A stretch of 6,067 nucleotides of DNA from an uncultured Muribaculaceae bacterium (GTDB lineage: Bacteria; Bacteroidota; Bacteroidia; Bacteroidales; Muribaculaceae), in NCBI GenBank assembly GCA_910586175.1, contig CAJUIJ010000132.1, forward strand, positions 1 to 6,067, written 5' to 3'. The position numbers and the translations under genes were made by a program. Positions 1 to 6,067 of the stretch are shown here, one piece after another. Position 1 is the stretch's first letter. The number at the start of each line of letters is the position of its first letter. The notes under the pieces were generated by a model. It did no database searches. It saw only the letters and a program-made list of their open reading frames with translations, and was not told the DNA's origin.

Positions 1-23
1 GATATGAATTTGAATTTTTTCAT
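1..23 (-). CDS. Start of a fourth operon gene, cut by the left window edge
   Basis: An ATG at 21-23 (minus strand) opens a frame reading M-K-K-F-K-F-I and then runs off the window. Met-Lys-Lys followed by hydrophobic residues is how secreted proteins and lipoproteins of this locus begin (compare MKKLSII in the SusE-like gene). The ATG is preceded by an A/T-rich leader, as are the other genes here. It lies 73 bp after the stop of the SusE-like gene on the same strand. In sus-type loci this position commonly holds another SusE/SusF-like lipoprotein or a surface glycoside hydrolase. Only seven full codons are visible, so the product is unknown and the call itself is tentative. Confidence 0.5.
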
Positions 24-60
24 AAGTCTTGATTACTATTTAAAGATTGTTGATTATAGC
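24..60 (-). other. A/T-rich leader of the putative fourth gene
   Basis: On the minus strand this segment reads from the foot of the hairpin to the ATG at 23. It is strongly A/T-rich, in contrast to the flanking stem. There is no purine-rich Shine-Dalgarno core, which is usual for Bacteroidota, where A-rich leaders support initiation. I looked for the Bacteroides-type promoter elements (TTTG near -33, TAnnTTTG near -7) and found no convincing pair, so the fourth gene more likely depends on read-through from upstream. Confidence 0.35.
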
Positions 61-89
61 CGGAGGGGCGATTTGTGGGCGCCCCTCCG
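61..89 (-). terminator. GC-rich hairpin between the SusE-like gene and the next gene (terminator, attenuator or processing stem)
   Basis: CGGAGGGGCG at 61-70 is the exact reverse complement of CGCCCCTCCG at 80-89, giving a perfect 10-bp stem with a 9-nt loop. A further GC pair on each side (59-60 with 91-92) is possible across one bulged A at 90. The stem begins 7 bp past the TGA of the SusE-like gene. On the minus strand it is followed by CTATAATCAACAATC rather than a run of T, so it is not a textbook intrinsic terminator. With a likely gene start 38 nt further on, it may act as a partial terminator or as an RNA-stabilising 3' stem that separates expression of the third and fourth genes. The structure is certain at base level; its role is inferred. 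Confidence 0.6.
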
Positions 90-96
90 AGCGGCA

Positions 97-1119
97 TCAT
101 TTGAATTCGGGGTCGCGTCCTACGAACTCGACAGTGTGTTCACCTTCCTTGACGAATATCTTGAGCTGGTCGGTGTCGACAACGATAGTGACAGGCTGGA
201 CAGTGGGAGTATGGATACCCCAGTTGCCAAGACCCTTTTTGACGACATCGCCGGAGAATCCTGCAACCCACTTGTCGGTGATAGGAAGCGTGAAGAAGTC
301 TGCTTCGTTAGAGCCAAGAGAGAAGTCTACAACCCAACCACCGAGTTCGGTGAAGAAACGGAATGCAGAAGTGTCATCGGGGTTACCGGGGTCTGGGTTA
401 TCTTTCTTGGGTGTCAGCCAGAAAGTACCTACGAAGAGCTTCTTGCCGATGAGGTCTTTGGGCTCGTAGAGGCGGAAGTTTTCGTATTTATCGTAGTTGG
501 ATGCGGCGGGAGCCAAGTAGCCGTTGGCAACGCCATCCTTGGTCTGCACGTCACCGCAGATGTAGATCCATGCCGGTTTCTTCTCTGCGTAGCGGACATA
601 TACCTTGTTGTAAGATACGGTGTTTGAGCTGACGATGCGGCTACCTTCAATGTTAGGAATCTCGCAAACAGCCTTCAGATAACACTTGTATGCGTTGTTG
701 TAGATATTCTTCGCGTCGAAGTCTGCCTGGTCGGTTATGCCGAGGAGCTTGTTGACGGCAGCGCCGAGTTCGAAAGTCTTGATTGCCATCGCAGCCTGAG
801 CGGGAGTTGAGTTCTCGAGCTCAATCCACTTGGTGGGGTCGATGTCCTTGCCATCTTTCTTAGCCTCATTCTCATCGAGAGTCACGAGGGCAGAGTATGA
901 GCAAATGGCAGAGTAGCCATAGTCGGGCTGTGTGCAGAAAAGGTTGAAAGTCTCGGGGTTGGTCATTTCAGCGGAAGTGCGGAATGCATTGTCCTTGAAA
1001 GCCGGCTCGGCAACGGTGAAGGTTGTCGGGTTCTTGTATTGGGGCTCATCCTCCTGCTTGCAGGAAGTGAAGCTCAGGCCGACAGCCGCCATAGCCAATA
1101 TAATTGATAGTTTTTTCAT
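97..1119 (-). CDS. SusE/SusF-like surface glycan-binding lipoprotein
   Basis: This is a probable outer-membrane, surface-exposed lipoprotein that helps capture glycan for the SusCD transporter. The best start is the ATG at 1117-1119 (340 aa). A TTG four codons upstream (1129-1131) is in frame but less likely, because the ATG gives a standard signal peptide, MKKLSIILAMAAVGLSFTSC. The lipobox is FTSC with Cys20, followed by KQEDEP, an acidic surface-export-type signal. Residues about 30-177 form an Ig-like N-terminal domain containing TFNLFCTQPDYGYSA, a pattern frequent in SusE/SusF-type N-domains, and an ending that includes SSNTVSYNKVYVRY. Residues about 183-340 look like a single C-terminal binding module with WIYICGD, FRFFTELGGW, SLGS and GLGNW. 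Aromatics that could stack on sugar are W184, W234, W262, W284 and W300. Bacteroides thetaiotaomicron SusE is somewhat longer and carries two such C-terminal modules. The gene starts 20 bp after the susD stop and ends in TGA. The family assignment rests on motif resemblance and gene order, so the exact Pfam family and ligand are uncertain. Confidence 0.85.
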   Translation of the reverse strand: MKKLSIILAMAAVGLSFTSCKQEDEPQYKNPTTFTVAEPAFKDNAFRTSAEMTNPETFNLFCTQPDYGYSAICSYSALVTLDENEAKKDGKDIDPTKWIELENSTPAQAAMAIKTFELGAAVNKLLGITDQADFDAKNIYNNAYKCYLKAVCEIPNIEGSRIVSSNTVSYNKVYVRYAEKKPAWIYICGDVQTKDGVANGYLAPAASNYDKYENFRLYEPKDLIGKKLFVGTFWLTPKKDNPDPGNPDDTSAFRFFTELGGWVVDFSLGSNEADFFTLPITDKWVAGFSGDVVKKGLGNWGIHTPTVQPVTIVVDTDQLKIFVKEGEHTVEFVGRDPEFK

Positions 1120-1139
1120 TTTCTGATTCAATTTTTTGA
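1120..1139 (-). other. susD-susE intercistronic spacer; A-rich leader supporting the ATG at 1119
   Basis: The 20-bp spacer after the susD TAA reads, on the minus strand, TCAAAAAATTGAATCAGAAA and then ATG. The A-rich sequence immediately before the ATG is typical of Bacteroidota initiation regions. Starting instead at the in-frame TTG (1129-1131) would only add Met-Asn-Gln-Lys ahead of an already complete signal peptide. Confidence 0.5.
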
Positions 1140-3059
1140 TTAATAGCCTGTGGTCTGTTCGAAGTTGGACGAGCTCATGACGCGGCTCGGGATAGGATAG
1201 AGCTTGGTGTATTCAGGCAGGTTTGTGCCGTTTGCCACGCCACCTTTCCATTCCCAGGTATAGCCGGTGCACCAGAGGTTCCAGCGGATGAGGTCGGTGC
1301 GGCGCACATTCTCCTGATAGAGCTCGCGGCAACGTTCCTCGCGGAGGTCGTTCATAGTGAGCGAAGTCCAGTCGTGGTCGTGGTCGCCATATGCACGGCG
1401 GCGGATGTAGTTGACATACTTGAGAGCCTCAGCCTCAGAACCTCCGCCACCCTTGAGGGCAGCCTCGGCAGCCGTGAGATAAATCTCTGCGAGACGGATC
1501 ACAGCGTAGTCGCCGCCCACCTGCTCAGTGGGTTCGGGAGAACCTGCATAGTTGATAGTGCCATCCTCGTTGTAAGCCCAGTTGCTGTATTTGGGGGCGA
1601 GGTAACCGTTGCCACCCCAGTCGTCGCCTACGAGAGATGGGTTCTCTGCGGTGAAGCCGTGGCTTGAAGTCTGCCAGTTGGAGACACGAACGTCGTCGCT
1701 GATAGACATCTCGGGGTCATTCCATTCGAACTTGCGCACGAAGCTCTTGCGGGCCACCATACACTTCCATACACCTCCAGCGTTATACCACTGCTGAGAA
1801 ATCCAGCCCTTTGCAGTGGGGTCGAAAGAGTAGTGGATATTGTTGATGGTCTCGGTGATGTTGATCTGCCATTCTTTATATTTCTTGTCGGCGGGGAGAT
1901 CCTGACCTTTATCATCCTTGCCATCCCATTGGTTCTTGGCATCCTTGTATTCCTTGGCGTCGGCAAAATACTTGTAGTAACGCTTCACACCCTTGGGACC
2001 ATCGAATATCACACCGTCGAGAGACTGATCCTGAGTGGGTTCGGGCACAGTCACCTCAACACCGTTGGTACCGATCCAACCTGCGATGAGGAATGAAGCG
2101 CCTGACCAAGAGAGGAGGTTCACCTTATCCTGAGCGAGAGTCCAGATGATCTCGTTGCAAGCGTTCTTGGAGTTACCGAGCACATACTTGTCGTTGTCGA
2201 AGCCGAAGAGGCCGTTGTAAGAGGGAGCGAGACCGGTGTTCTCGAAACCACCCTTGCCGAGACGCTTGATGATGTTGTCGCAGTGAGCGTAGCACTTGTC
2301 GTAGTCAGCGCGGCCTGCGAATACCTCACCGTTGAGGTAGATCTTGGCGAGGATAGCCTCAGCGGCGTCGAGACCCACGAAACCGTAGGCCGGCACCTGG
2401 TTGGGGGCGTAAGAAGCCACGATTTCCTCAAGTTGAGAAGTCACGTTGGCGTAAACTTCAGCACGGGGGAGCTGAGCGGGAAATGAACCGATGGGGGTGT
2501 TCTCGTCGGCATAGGGAATCTTGTCGTAGAACGAAAGCATGTAGTAGTAGCAACCGCCCCAGAGAATCTTGGCCTGACGCTTGTATTCAGCCTTGCGGGC
2601 TTCGAAAGCCTCTGCGCTCTCACCCTCGGCAGCCTTGTAAGTGCCGTTGTCGACAGACTGGATGAACTGGTTGCAGAGGGTGATGTTGATCATCAGACGA
2701 GAGTAGAAACCGAACACGGCGTCGATGGTGGGAACCACCACGCCATAGTTAATTGTTCCGTAAGAGCTGGGGTCCCAGAGCCATGAAGCCTCGTCGGTGG
2801 GGAGTTCCTCAGCGATGAAGAGGGCACGCTGGAAAGATGCCATACCGCCGTCGAAGCCTGACACGGGCGAGTTGCCGGCTGCTCCGAAGGTGGAGAAGTT
2901 GAGGTAGATGTCGGCGAACACACGGTCCATGGAGTTGGTGACATCCGTGATCTCGTTGGGGTTGGTCGGTTCGCGGTCGAGGTCGTCCACACAAGCGGAG
3001 AACCCGAGGGCAGTAGCGGCCACACCCAGAGACATTATGATTTTATTGAATGTTTTCAT
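1140..3059 (-). CDS. susD: SusD/RagB-family surface glycan-binding lipoprotein
   Basis: This is the cell-surface lipoprotein partner of SusC: it binds glycan and forms the lid over the barrel. The 639-aa product starts at an ATG (3057-3059). It has a type II signal peptide (Lys2, a hydrophobic run, then GFSAC with the lipidated Cys at residue 23), followed by VDDLDREPTNPNE, the acidic post-cysteine sequence typical of exported surface lipoproteins and of SusD N-termini. Family hallmarks in the C-terminal half are AVIRLAEIYLTAAEAAL (residues 519-535), DLREERCRELYQENVRRTDL (571-590) running into IRWNLW, YPIPSRVM (621-628) and the terminal GY. The alpha-helical, TPR-like core is suggested by repeated helices around residues 110-260. 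The gene lies 33 bp after susC and 20 bp before the susE-like gene, so it is almost certainly cotranscribed with both. At 639 aa it is on the long side for the family; a Lys/Asp-rich stretch at residues 366-397 may account for part of this. It has several cysteines besides Cys23, including a C-x3-C at 256 and 260. The ligand cannot be predicted. Confidence 0.97.
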   Translation of the reverse strand: MKTFNKIIMSLGVAATALGFSACVDDLDREPTNPNEITDVTNSMDRVFADIYLNFSTFGAAGNSPVSGFDGGMASFQRALFIAEELPTDEASWLWDPSSYGTINYGVVVPTIDAVFGFYSRLMINITLCNQFIQSVDNGTYKAAEGESAEAFEARKAEYKRQAKILWGGCYYYMLSFYDKIPYADENTPIGSFPAQLPRAEVYANVTSQLEEIVASYAPNQVPAYGFVGLDAAEAILAKIYLNGEVFAGRADYDKCYAHCDNIIKRLGKGGFENTGLAPSYNGLFGFDNDKYVLGNSKNACNEIIWTLAQDKVNLLSWSGASFLIAGWIGTNGVEVTVPEPTQDQSLDGVIFDGPKGVKRYYKYFADAKEYKDAKNQWDGKDDKGQDLPADKKYKEWQINITETINNIHYSFDPTAKGWISQQWYNAGGVWKCMVARKSFVRKFEWNDPEMSISDDVRVSNWQTSSHGFTAENPSLVGDDWGGNGYLAPKYSNWAYNEDGTINYAGSPEPTEQVGGDYAVIRLAEIYLTAAEAALKGGGGSEAEALKYVNYIRRRAYGDHDHDWTSLTMNDLREERCRELYQENVRRTDLIRWNLWCTGYTWEWKGGVANGTNLPEYTKLYPIPSRVMSSSNFEQTTGY

Positions 3060-3092
3060 ATTGAAATCTCTATTCAGTTTATGTGAAAATGA
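3060..3092 (-). other. susC-susD intercistronic spacer with A/T-rich translation leader
   Basis: These 33 bp separate the TAA of susC from the ATG of susD. The minus strand ends in AGAGATTTCAAT before the ATG, so there is at most a weak purine stretch and no strong Shine-Dalgarno. No hairpin or promoter is evident, which supports cotranscription and tightly matched expression of the two partner proteins. Confidence 0.5.
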
Positions 3093-6067
3093 TTAGAAAG
3101 TGGCCACGATACCGAGAGAAGTTGTGATGGGACGCGGATAGGGGCTACCCTGCACACCGCCCGACTCCTCGGGGTCGATACCGGAGAATTTGGTGATCAC
3201 GAACGGATTCTGCACAGCTGCGAAGAGACGGAGCGTGAGGTTGCCGTTGATGAGGTCGTGGAATGTGTAACCGAGCGAGATGTTGTCGCAACGCAAGAAA
3301 GAAGCGTTCTCCACAAAGTAGCTCGAGAGCGGGAGCAGGTCAGCGCCTGAAGAGTTCTTGAACAGGTAAGTGTCCGAGAGGAGGTTGCTGAGCTGATACT
3401 GTGCTGCCGAAGTTGTGTAGATGCGGCTGTTCTCATATTTGAGCTGGTTGTATACGTAGTTGCCGAAGCTTGCACGCAGCGAGATGCCGAGGTCCCAGTT
3501 CTTCCACTGGAAGCTGTTGTTCCATGTGAGTGTCACCTTGGGGTCTTTGCTATGGTACATGATGAGGTCGTCCTCATTGATTGTGCCGTCGGCGTTCTGG
3601 TCAACATACTGGCCCTCGATGGGGTCGCCGTGCTTGTCGTAAACCTGCTCGTAAACCATGAATGTGAATGCGGGCTGGCCCACGATGTGCCATGCGAGAC
3701 CTGCACCACCCTTACCTGTGGGAAGGCCGATAGCCTGTGTGCGAGAAGTCTCGCCGTCACCCTGAAGCTCGGTGATCTTGTTCTTGTTCCAAGCCACGTT
3801 GACAGAAGTGTTCCAAGTGAAGTTGTCGGTTACAACAGGTTTTGCACCAACTGTCACCTCGACACCGATGTTCTCCATCGAACCGATGTTGCGCCACATC
3901 ATGTTGGCAGTGTTGGTTGCGCCTGTGGGCACGTAAGAGAGAAGGTCGGTGGTCTTGCGGAGATACCAGTCAGCAGCGAGCGTGATGCGGTTGTTGAGGA
4001 ATCCCATGTCGAGACCTACGTTCCAAGTGGTAGTTGTCTCCCACTTCAGATCGGGGTTGTAAGCCTGCGGATAGAGGGGGTTGATCCAAGTGCCGTCGCC
4101 GTTGGGGTTGAGGTACTGGTAGGGCTGCTGAGAGTTGATGTAGATAGGCAGGTAGGGGAAGTACATGTCCATTTCCTGCTGACCGGTCTTACCCCAGCCG
4201 AGGCGGAGCTTGAAGTCGTTGAGCCAACCTGCTGTGCGGGCCATGAAAGGCATGTTGTTGATCTTCCAGCCGAGGGCGAGAGCGGGGAAGAGACCCCAGC
4301 GGTTGTCCTTGGAGAAGCGAGAAGAACCGTCGTCACGGAGAGTGAATGTGAGCAGGTAGGTGTCGTCGAACATGTAGTTGATACGACCGAAGAACGACAC
4401 GAGCTGGTTGATGTTACCCCATCTTGATTCGGGAGTGTTGTTGTAGCTCTTGCCGATGTGGTCGGCGGTGGCGGGATCTTCCATGAGGTTGTAAGTGCCA
4501 CCCTGATAGATCTCCTTCCACTCCTTATTATAACCGAGAGTGTTGATCAGAGTCTGGCTGTGACCGGAGTAGTCGAAACGCTGCCAGTCGTAACCGAGAG
4601 TCACGTCGAGGTCAGACTTCGCAGCCTCAAAGAACTTCTTGTAGTTGATGAAGAAAGAGAGGTTGGTGTTGCGCTGGAGCTCATACCAGTCATATTTGGT
4701 GCCTGCACCGTCCTGGTAGTTGCCGCGCCATGCCATGATGGAGTTCTGCTCAGTGACGGTCTTGCTGGTGTTTTTTGACACCTGATAACCGAGGTTGAGG
4801 TTGAAGTGGAGCTCGGGCACCCAGTAGAGGGCGTAGTCGATCTGGAGGTTACCGGTAGAAGAGAGAGTCTTGCCGACAGACTTCTGGTCCATGAGTTCCT
4901 GCACGGGGTTCTGCGAGCCGTTGGTCTCGGGGTCACCGGTGGTGCGGAGTATGTTGTAGTAACCGTTGAACATCTGGGGCATGCCCTCAGCGGCCATGTT
5001 GTATGTCTTGTATACGGGGTTGACCGGAGCCATGCCGACAGCGTTACCCATCACGCCGGCAGCGTTGCCTGTGCGGACGTAAGAACCCTGAGCGTTGGCG
5101 ATGATAGAGAGCTGGTCGTTGAAGAACTTCGGAGTCAGGTTGAAGCCGACAGTGGTACGCTGCATCGAAGAGGTCTTCATGATACCCTGGTTGTCGGTGA
5201 ACGAAGCATTCACGCGGTAAGGCACCACGCCTGCGCTACCACCCACTGAGAGGGAGTAGTCGTGAGAGAAAGTGGTGCGGAGCACTTCCTTCTGCCAGTT
5301 GGTGTTGTAGAGGGCACCGGTGTTTATGGTGCCATCCTCATTGTATGCAGAAGTGTAGCCGGGACGGAGGTTCTCCACGAGGAAACCTTTGGCGCGGTCG
5401 TTACCATACTGGCTGATGATGCCTACGTATTCGTCGGTCTTCATCATGTTCATGGTCTTGCGGGCAGTGTTAACGTGGAAGTTAGCTGCGAAGTTGACCT
5501 GCGGACGACCCTTCTTACCCTTCTTGGTGGTGATGATGATCACACCGTTAGATGCACGTGAACCGTAGATTGCGGTTGCAGAGGCATCCTTGAGGATAGT
5601 CATAGACTCGATGTTCTGGGGGTTGAGCATGGTGAGGGCGTTTGTGCCGCCTGCGTTGCTCTGGTTGGTCTGGGGTACACCGTCGATGACGATGAGCGGG
5701 TTGTTGGAAGCCGACAAGGAAGAGCCACCGCGGATGCGGATCTGTGCGTTGCCTGTCGGGTCACCACCTGAAGTGGTAACGACCACACCGGGGCTTGCAC
5801 CCACGAGGAGGTCCTGTGCGGAGGTTGAGATACCGGCCTCGATGTCGTCGGGGGTGACGACAGCCACAGAACCGGTGGCGTCAGACTTCTTGACCGAACC
5901 GTAACCGATCACGACGGTCTCGGCGAGCATCTGGGCGTTCTCTTTCATTACGATGTTGAGGGTAGTTTGTCCGTTGACAGCCACGTCCATGGGGTCATAG
6001 CCCACGTAGCTCACAACGAGGGTGGCATTTGCCGGGACGGTGATGGTGAAGTTACCGTCGATGTCGG
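3093..6067 (-). CDS. susC: SusC/RagA-family TonB-linked outer-membrane transporter, 5'-truncated by window edge
   Basis: This is an outer-membrane beta-barrel that imports oligosaccharides with TonB/ExbBD energy, working with the SusD lipoprotein encoded next. About 990 codons are visible and the frame stays open to the right edge, so the signal peptide and true start lie outside. The visible order is as follows. The tail of a carboxypeptidase-regulatory-like domain (DIDGNFTITVPANATLVVSY, about 6006-6065) comes first. The SusC signature ETVVIGYG (5898-5921), near the TonB-box region, is next. The plug domain (about 5520-5890) contains RIRGGSSLSASNNPLIVIDG and LKDASATAIYGSRASNGVII. The long barrel includes LRDDGSSRF and RWGLFPALALGWKI (about 4275-4340). 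A conserved C-terminal region has NPFVITKFSGIDPEE and YPRPITTSLGIVATF, ending in a terminal Phe as in many barrel proteins. An EF-hand-like loop (DQNADGTINEDD) lies at 3567-3602. A GTG at 6014 is an internal valine, not a start. The gene looks intact within the window. The family call is very secure; the substrate is unknown. Confidence 0.97.
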   Translation of the reverse strand, partial: DIDGNFTITVPANATLVVSYVGYDPMDVAVNGQTTLNIVMKENAQMLAETVVIGYGSVKKSDATGSVAVVTPDDIEAGISTSAQDLLVGASPGVVVTTSGGDPTGNAQIRIRGGSSLSASNNPLIVIDGVPQTNQSNAGGTNALTMLNPQNIESMTILKDASATAIYGSRASNGVIIITTKKGKKGRPQVNFAANFHVNTARKTMNMMKTDEYVGIISQYGNDRAKGFLVENLRPGYTSAYNEDGTINTGALYNTNWQKEVLRTTFSHDYSLSVGGSAGVVPYRVNASFTDNQGIMKTSSMQRTTVGFNLTPKFFNDQLSIIANAQGSYVRTGNAAGVMGNAVGMAPVNPVYKTYNMAAEGMPQMFNGYYNILRTTGDPETNGSQNPVQELMDQKSVGKTLSSTGNLQIDYALYWVPELHFNLNLGYQVSKNTSKTVTEQNSIMAWRGNYQDGAGTKYDWYELQRNTNLSFFINYKKFFEAAKSDLDVTLGYDWQRFDYSGHSQTLINTLGYNKEWKEIYQGGTYNLMEDPATADHIGKSYNNTPESRWGNINQLVSFFGRINYMFDDTYLLTFTLRDDGSSRFSKDNRWGLFPALALGWKINNMPFMARTAGWLNDFKLRLGWGKTGQQEMDMYFPYLPIYINSQQPYQYLNPNGDGTWINPLYPQAYNPDLKWETTTTWNVGLDMGFLNNRITLAADWYLRKTTDLLSYVPTGATNTANMMWRNIGSMENIGVEVTVGAKPVVTDNFTWNTSVNVAWNKNKITELQGDGETSRTQAIGLPTGKGGAGLAWHIVGQPAFTFMVYEQVYDKHGDPIEGQYVDQNADGTINEDDLIMYHSKDPKVTLTWNNSFQWKNWDLGISLRASFGNYVYNQLKYENSRIYTTSAAQYQLSNLLSDTYLFKNSSGADLLPLSSYFVENASFLRCDNISLGYTFHDLINGNLTLRLFAAVQNPFVITKFSGIDPEESGGVQGSPYPRPITTSLGIVATF

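Noticed and set aside
24..60. Possible independent promoter for the fourth gene
   Set aside because: The region is A/T-rich and contains a TATAAT-like hexamer on the minus strand (CTATAATC), but that is not the Bacteroidota consensus. No TTTG / TAnnTTTG pair with suitable spacing was found.
4..627. Plus-strand open frame (207 codons) across the left spacer and the SusE-like gene
   Set aside because: It is antisense to the SusE-like coding region and reads through the hairpin. The translation has no family resemblance, and the minus-strand frame has a clear lipoprotein signal and domain motifs.
1628..3025. Several minus-strand frames overlapping susD in other phases, rich in Ser/Thr/Arg/Pro
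   Set aside because: They are out-of-frame readings of susD. Their skewed composition reflects its codon bias, and none has a signal peptide or motif.
3060..3092. Possible regulatory element or terminator between susC and susD
   Set aside because: The 33-bp spacer shows no inverted repeat or T-run; it looks like a simple intercistronic leader.
3552..4427. Long plus-strand open frame (291 codons) inside susC
   Set aside because: It is fully antisense to strongly conserved SusC barrel sequence. Its product is Val/Glu-rich with no recognisable domain, and such mirror frames are common opposite GC-biased genes. There is no promoter or leader evidence.
4806..5561. Two adjacent plus-strand frames (4806-5249 and 5262-5561) that might suggest antisense small genes
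   Set aside because: Both are shadows of the SusC barrel and plug region, rich in Val and Gly from reverse-complemented codons, and without supporting signals.

Overview
The window is one transcription unit of a Bacteroidales genome, read entirely on the minus strand. From right to left it encodes a SusC-family TonB-dependent outer-membrane transporter (cut by the right edge), a SusD-family surface lipoprotein and a SusE/SusF-like surface lipoprotein. At the left edge lies what looks like the first codons of a fourth gene. This is the core of a polysaccharide utilization locus (PUL). The susC-susD pairing is diagnostic of Bacteroidota. The lipoprotein signals (Cys followed by an acidic stretch), the A/T-rich leaders without a strong Shine-Dalgarno, and the moderately GC-rich coding sequence fit gut Bacteroidales, possibly Muribaculaceae or a relative. 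The family-level placement is inference only.

Layout: positions 3093-6067 hold susC, whose N-terminus lies beyond the window. A 33-bp spacer follows, then susD at 1140-3059. After a 20-bp spacer comes the susE-like gene, best started at the ATG at 1119 and ending at 97. Positions 24-96 form a spacer of 73 bp that contains a perfect 10-bp GC-rich hairpin (61-89). From position 23 an ATG opens a frame reading MKKFKFI that runs off the left edge. Coding density is otherwise close to 100 percent. I see no RNA gene, mobile element, CRISPR array or plus-strand gene.

How the parts work together (family knowledge): the SusE-like and SusD lipoproteins bind a glycan at the cell surface. SusD also closes as a lid over the SusC barrel, and SusC imports oligosaccharides into the periplasm using TonB/ExbBD energy. 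No glycoside hydrolase, regulator or other specificity-determining gene is complete in the window, so the substrate cannot be read from it. The SusE-like protein makes an alpha-glucan-like system possible but does not prove it.

Nothing here amounts to a clearly new system. The points worth a second look are the hairpin between the third and fourth genes, the truncated fourth gene, the single-module architecture of the SusE-like protein, a charged segment in SusD, and a nine-residue peptide shared by SusC and SusD.
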